Shown here: positions 4,619-5,002 of the stretch, in pieces
Layout: the number at the start of each line of letters is the position of its first letter
Numbering within the stretch: position 1 is the stretch's first letter
NCBI GenBank assembly: GCA_945788205.1
Contig: CALZLE010000415.1
Span: 1 to 5,002 of the forward strand
DNA from: an uncultured Desulfuromonadales bacterium
Lineage (GTDB): Bacteria > Desulfobacterota > Desulfuromonadia > Desulfuromonadales > Geopsychrobacteraceae
Length of the DNA stretch: 5,002 nucleotides
Reading direction: 5' to 3'
Position numbers and translations under genes: made by a program
The notes under the pieces: generated by a model
What the model saw: only the letters and a program-made list of their open reading frames with translations
Told to the model about the DNA's origin: nothing
Database searches by the model: none

Positions 4619-5002
4619 TCAACAGCCAATTATCAAACGACTGCTACTCTTAAATATTTTCTTAACATAATATAAAAAAACTGTATTTATAAATATAACA
4701 AAAACAGCTAAAGATAAATATAGAACCATTGAACCTTTAGGGTAGCCATTACTTAAGCCTATATAAGGGTAAATAAGCTTTATGAAAGAAAGAAAGTAAC
4801 CATGAATAAAGAATATTCCAAAACTAACAGTACCAAGATAGCCAAAAAAATCAATTCTTTCAGTCAAAAAACTTTCATGCTCATATAAATAGAATAACCA
4901 AATAAAGCAAGTTGAAACTTTAAATAAATACTGAAAGTAAACTTGATCTGAATAAAAATAAATTTCAGAAATATAAAAAACAAAAGTTATAAGAACTAAA
5001 TA
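4619..5002 (-). CDS. Acyltransferase-3-family membrane protein, C-terminal part (partial)
   Basis: The minus-strand frame stays open from the window edge (5002) to TGA at 4619-4621, giving 127 codons, so the start is outside. A TTG at 4867 lies inside this frame and is not a likely start. The sequence is very hydrophobic, with about four membrane spans. The first is near the edge (YLVLITFVFYI), the second is STCFIWLFYLY, and the third is LGTVSFGIFFIHGYFLSFI. The last is YLSLAVFVIFINTVFLYYV, followed by a basic tail (KKIFKSSSRL). LGTVSFGIFFIH matches the C-terminal 'lgxiSYgiYLiH' signature of OafA/NodX-type acyltransferases. Such proteins move acetyl or other acyl groups onto surface sugars from within the inner membrane. 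The A+T-rich codons differ from the genes to the left, as is common for polysaccharide loci acquired by transfer. The sugar target cannot be named. Confidence 0.72.
   Translation of the reverse strand, partial: YLVLITFVFYISEIYFYSDQVYFQYLFKVSTCFIWLFYLYEHESFLTERIDFFGYLGTVSFGIFFIHGYFLSFIKLIYPYIGLSNGYPKGSMVLYLSLAVFVIFINTVFLYYVKKIFKSSSRLIIGC

Noticed and set aside
1..5002. CRISPR array, tRNA or rRNA genes
   Set aside because: No regularly spaced repeats and no cloverleaf or rRNA-like stretches were seen on either strand by eye.

Overview
The window is a patch of bacterial accessory DNA made mostly of insertion-sequence (IS) remains. It holds one intact, non-mobile gene and, at the right edge, the end of a membrane acyltransferase gene. 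The organism cannot be fixed from sequence alone. The IS families, the short KamA-type radical SAM protein, the Shine-Dalgarno sites and the moderate G+C of the left 4.5 kb would suit a Gram-negative such as a Desulfuromonadales-type Desulfobacterota (inference, low to moderate confidence).

Layout: (1) 1-340, + strand, a frameshifted internal piece of an IS4-family transposase. (2) About 341-1553, an IS3-family element reading on the minus strand, with orfA, an A7 slippery site and orfB. Its orfB is interrupted by a single TAG codon between the second Asp and the Glu of the DDE triad. (3) 1622-2725, minus strand, a complete 367-residue KamA/lysine-2,3-aminomutase-family radical SAM protein with a good ribosome-binding site. 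(4) 2738-3041, intergenic DNA with no convincing gene. (5) 3055-3258, the first 36 codons of an ISNCY-type transposase joined to unrelated sequence. (6) About 3320-4492, a second IS3-family element (IS407-like) on the + strand with recognisable inverted ends and an A7 frameshift site. Its orfB carries an internal deletion, a TGA stop and a terminal frameshift. (7) 4531-5002, conspicuously A+T-rich DNA holding the 3' end of an acyltransferase-3-family membrane protein on the minus strand, running off the window.

The mobile pieces do not form a working unit: each transposase visible here is broken. The KamA-family gene is the only intact functional gene. Its Arg and Met/Ser residues stand where lysine 2,3-aminomutase has its two lysine-binding Asp residues, so lysine is an unlikely substrate. 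The acyltransferase and the composition change suggest that a surface-polysaccharide region begins to the right. I found no CRISPR array, RNA gene or clearly new multi-gene system. The most rewarding items are the substrate-pocket changes in the radical SAM enzyme and the single-nonsense lesion in an otherwise complete IS3 element.
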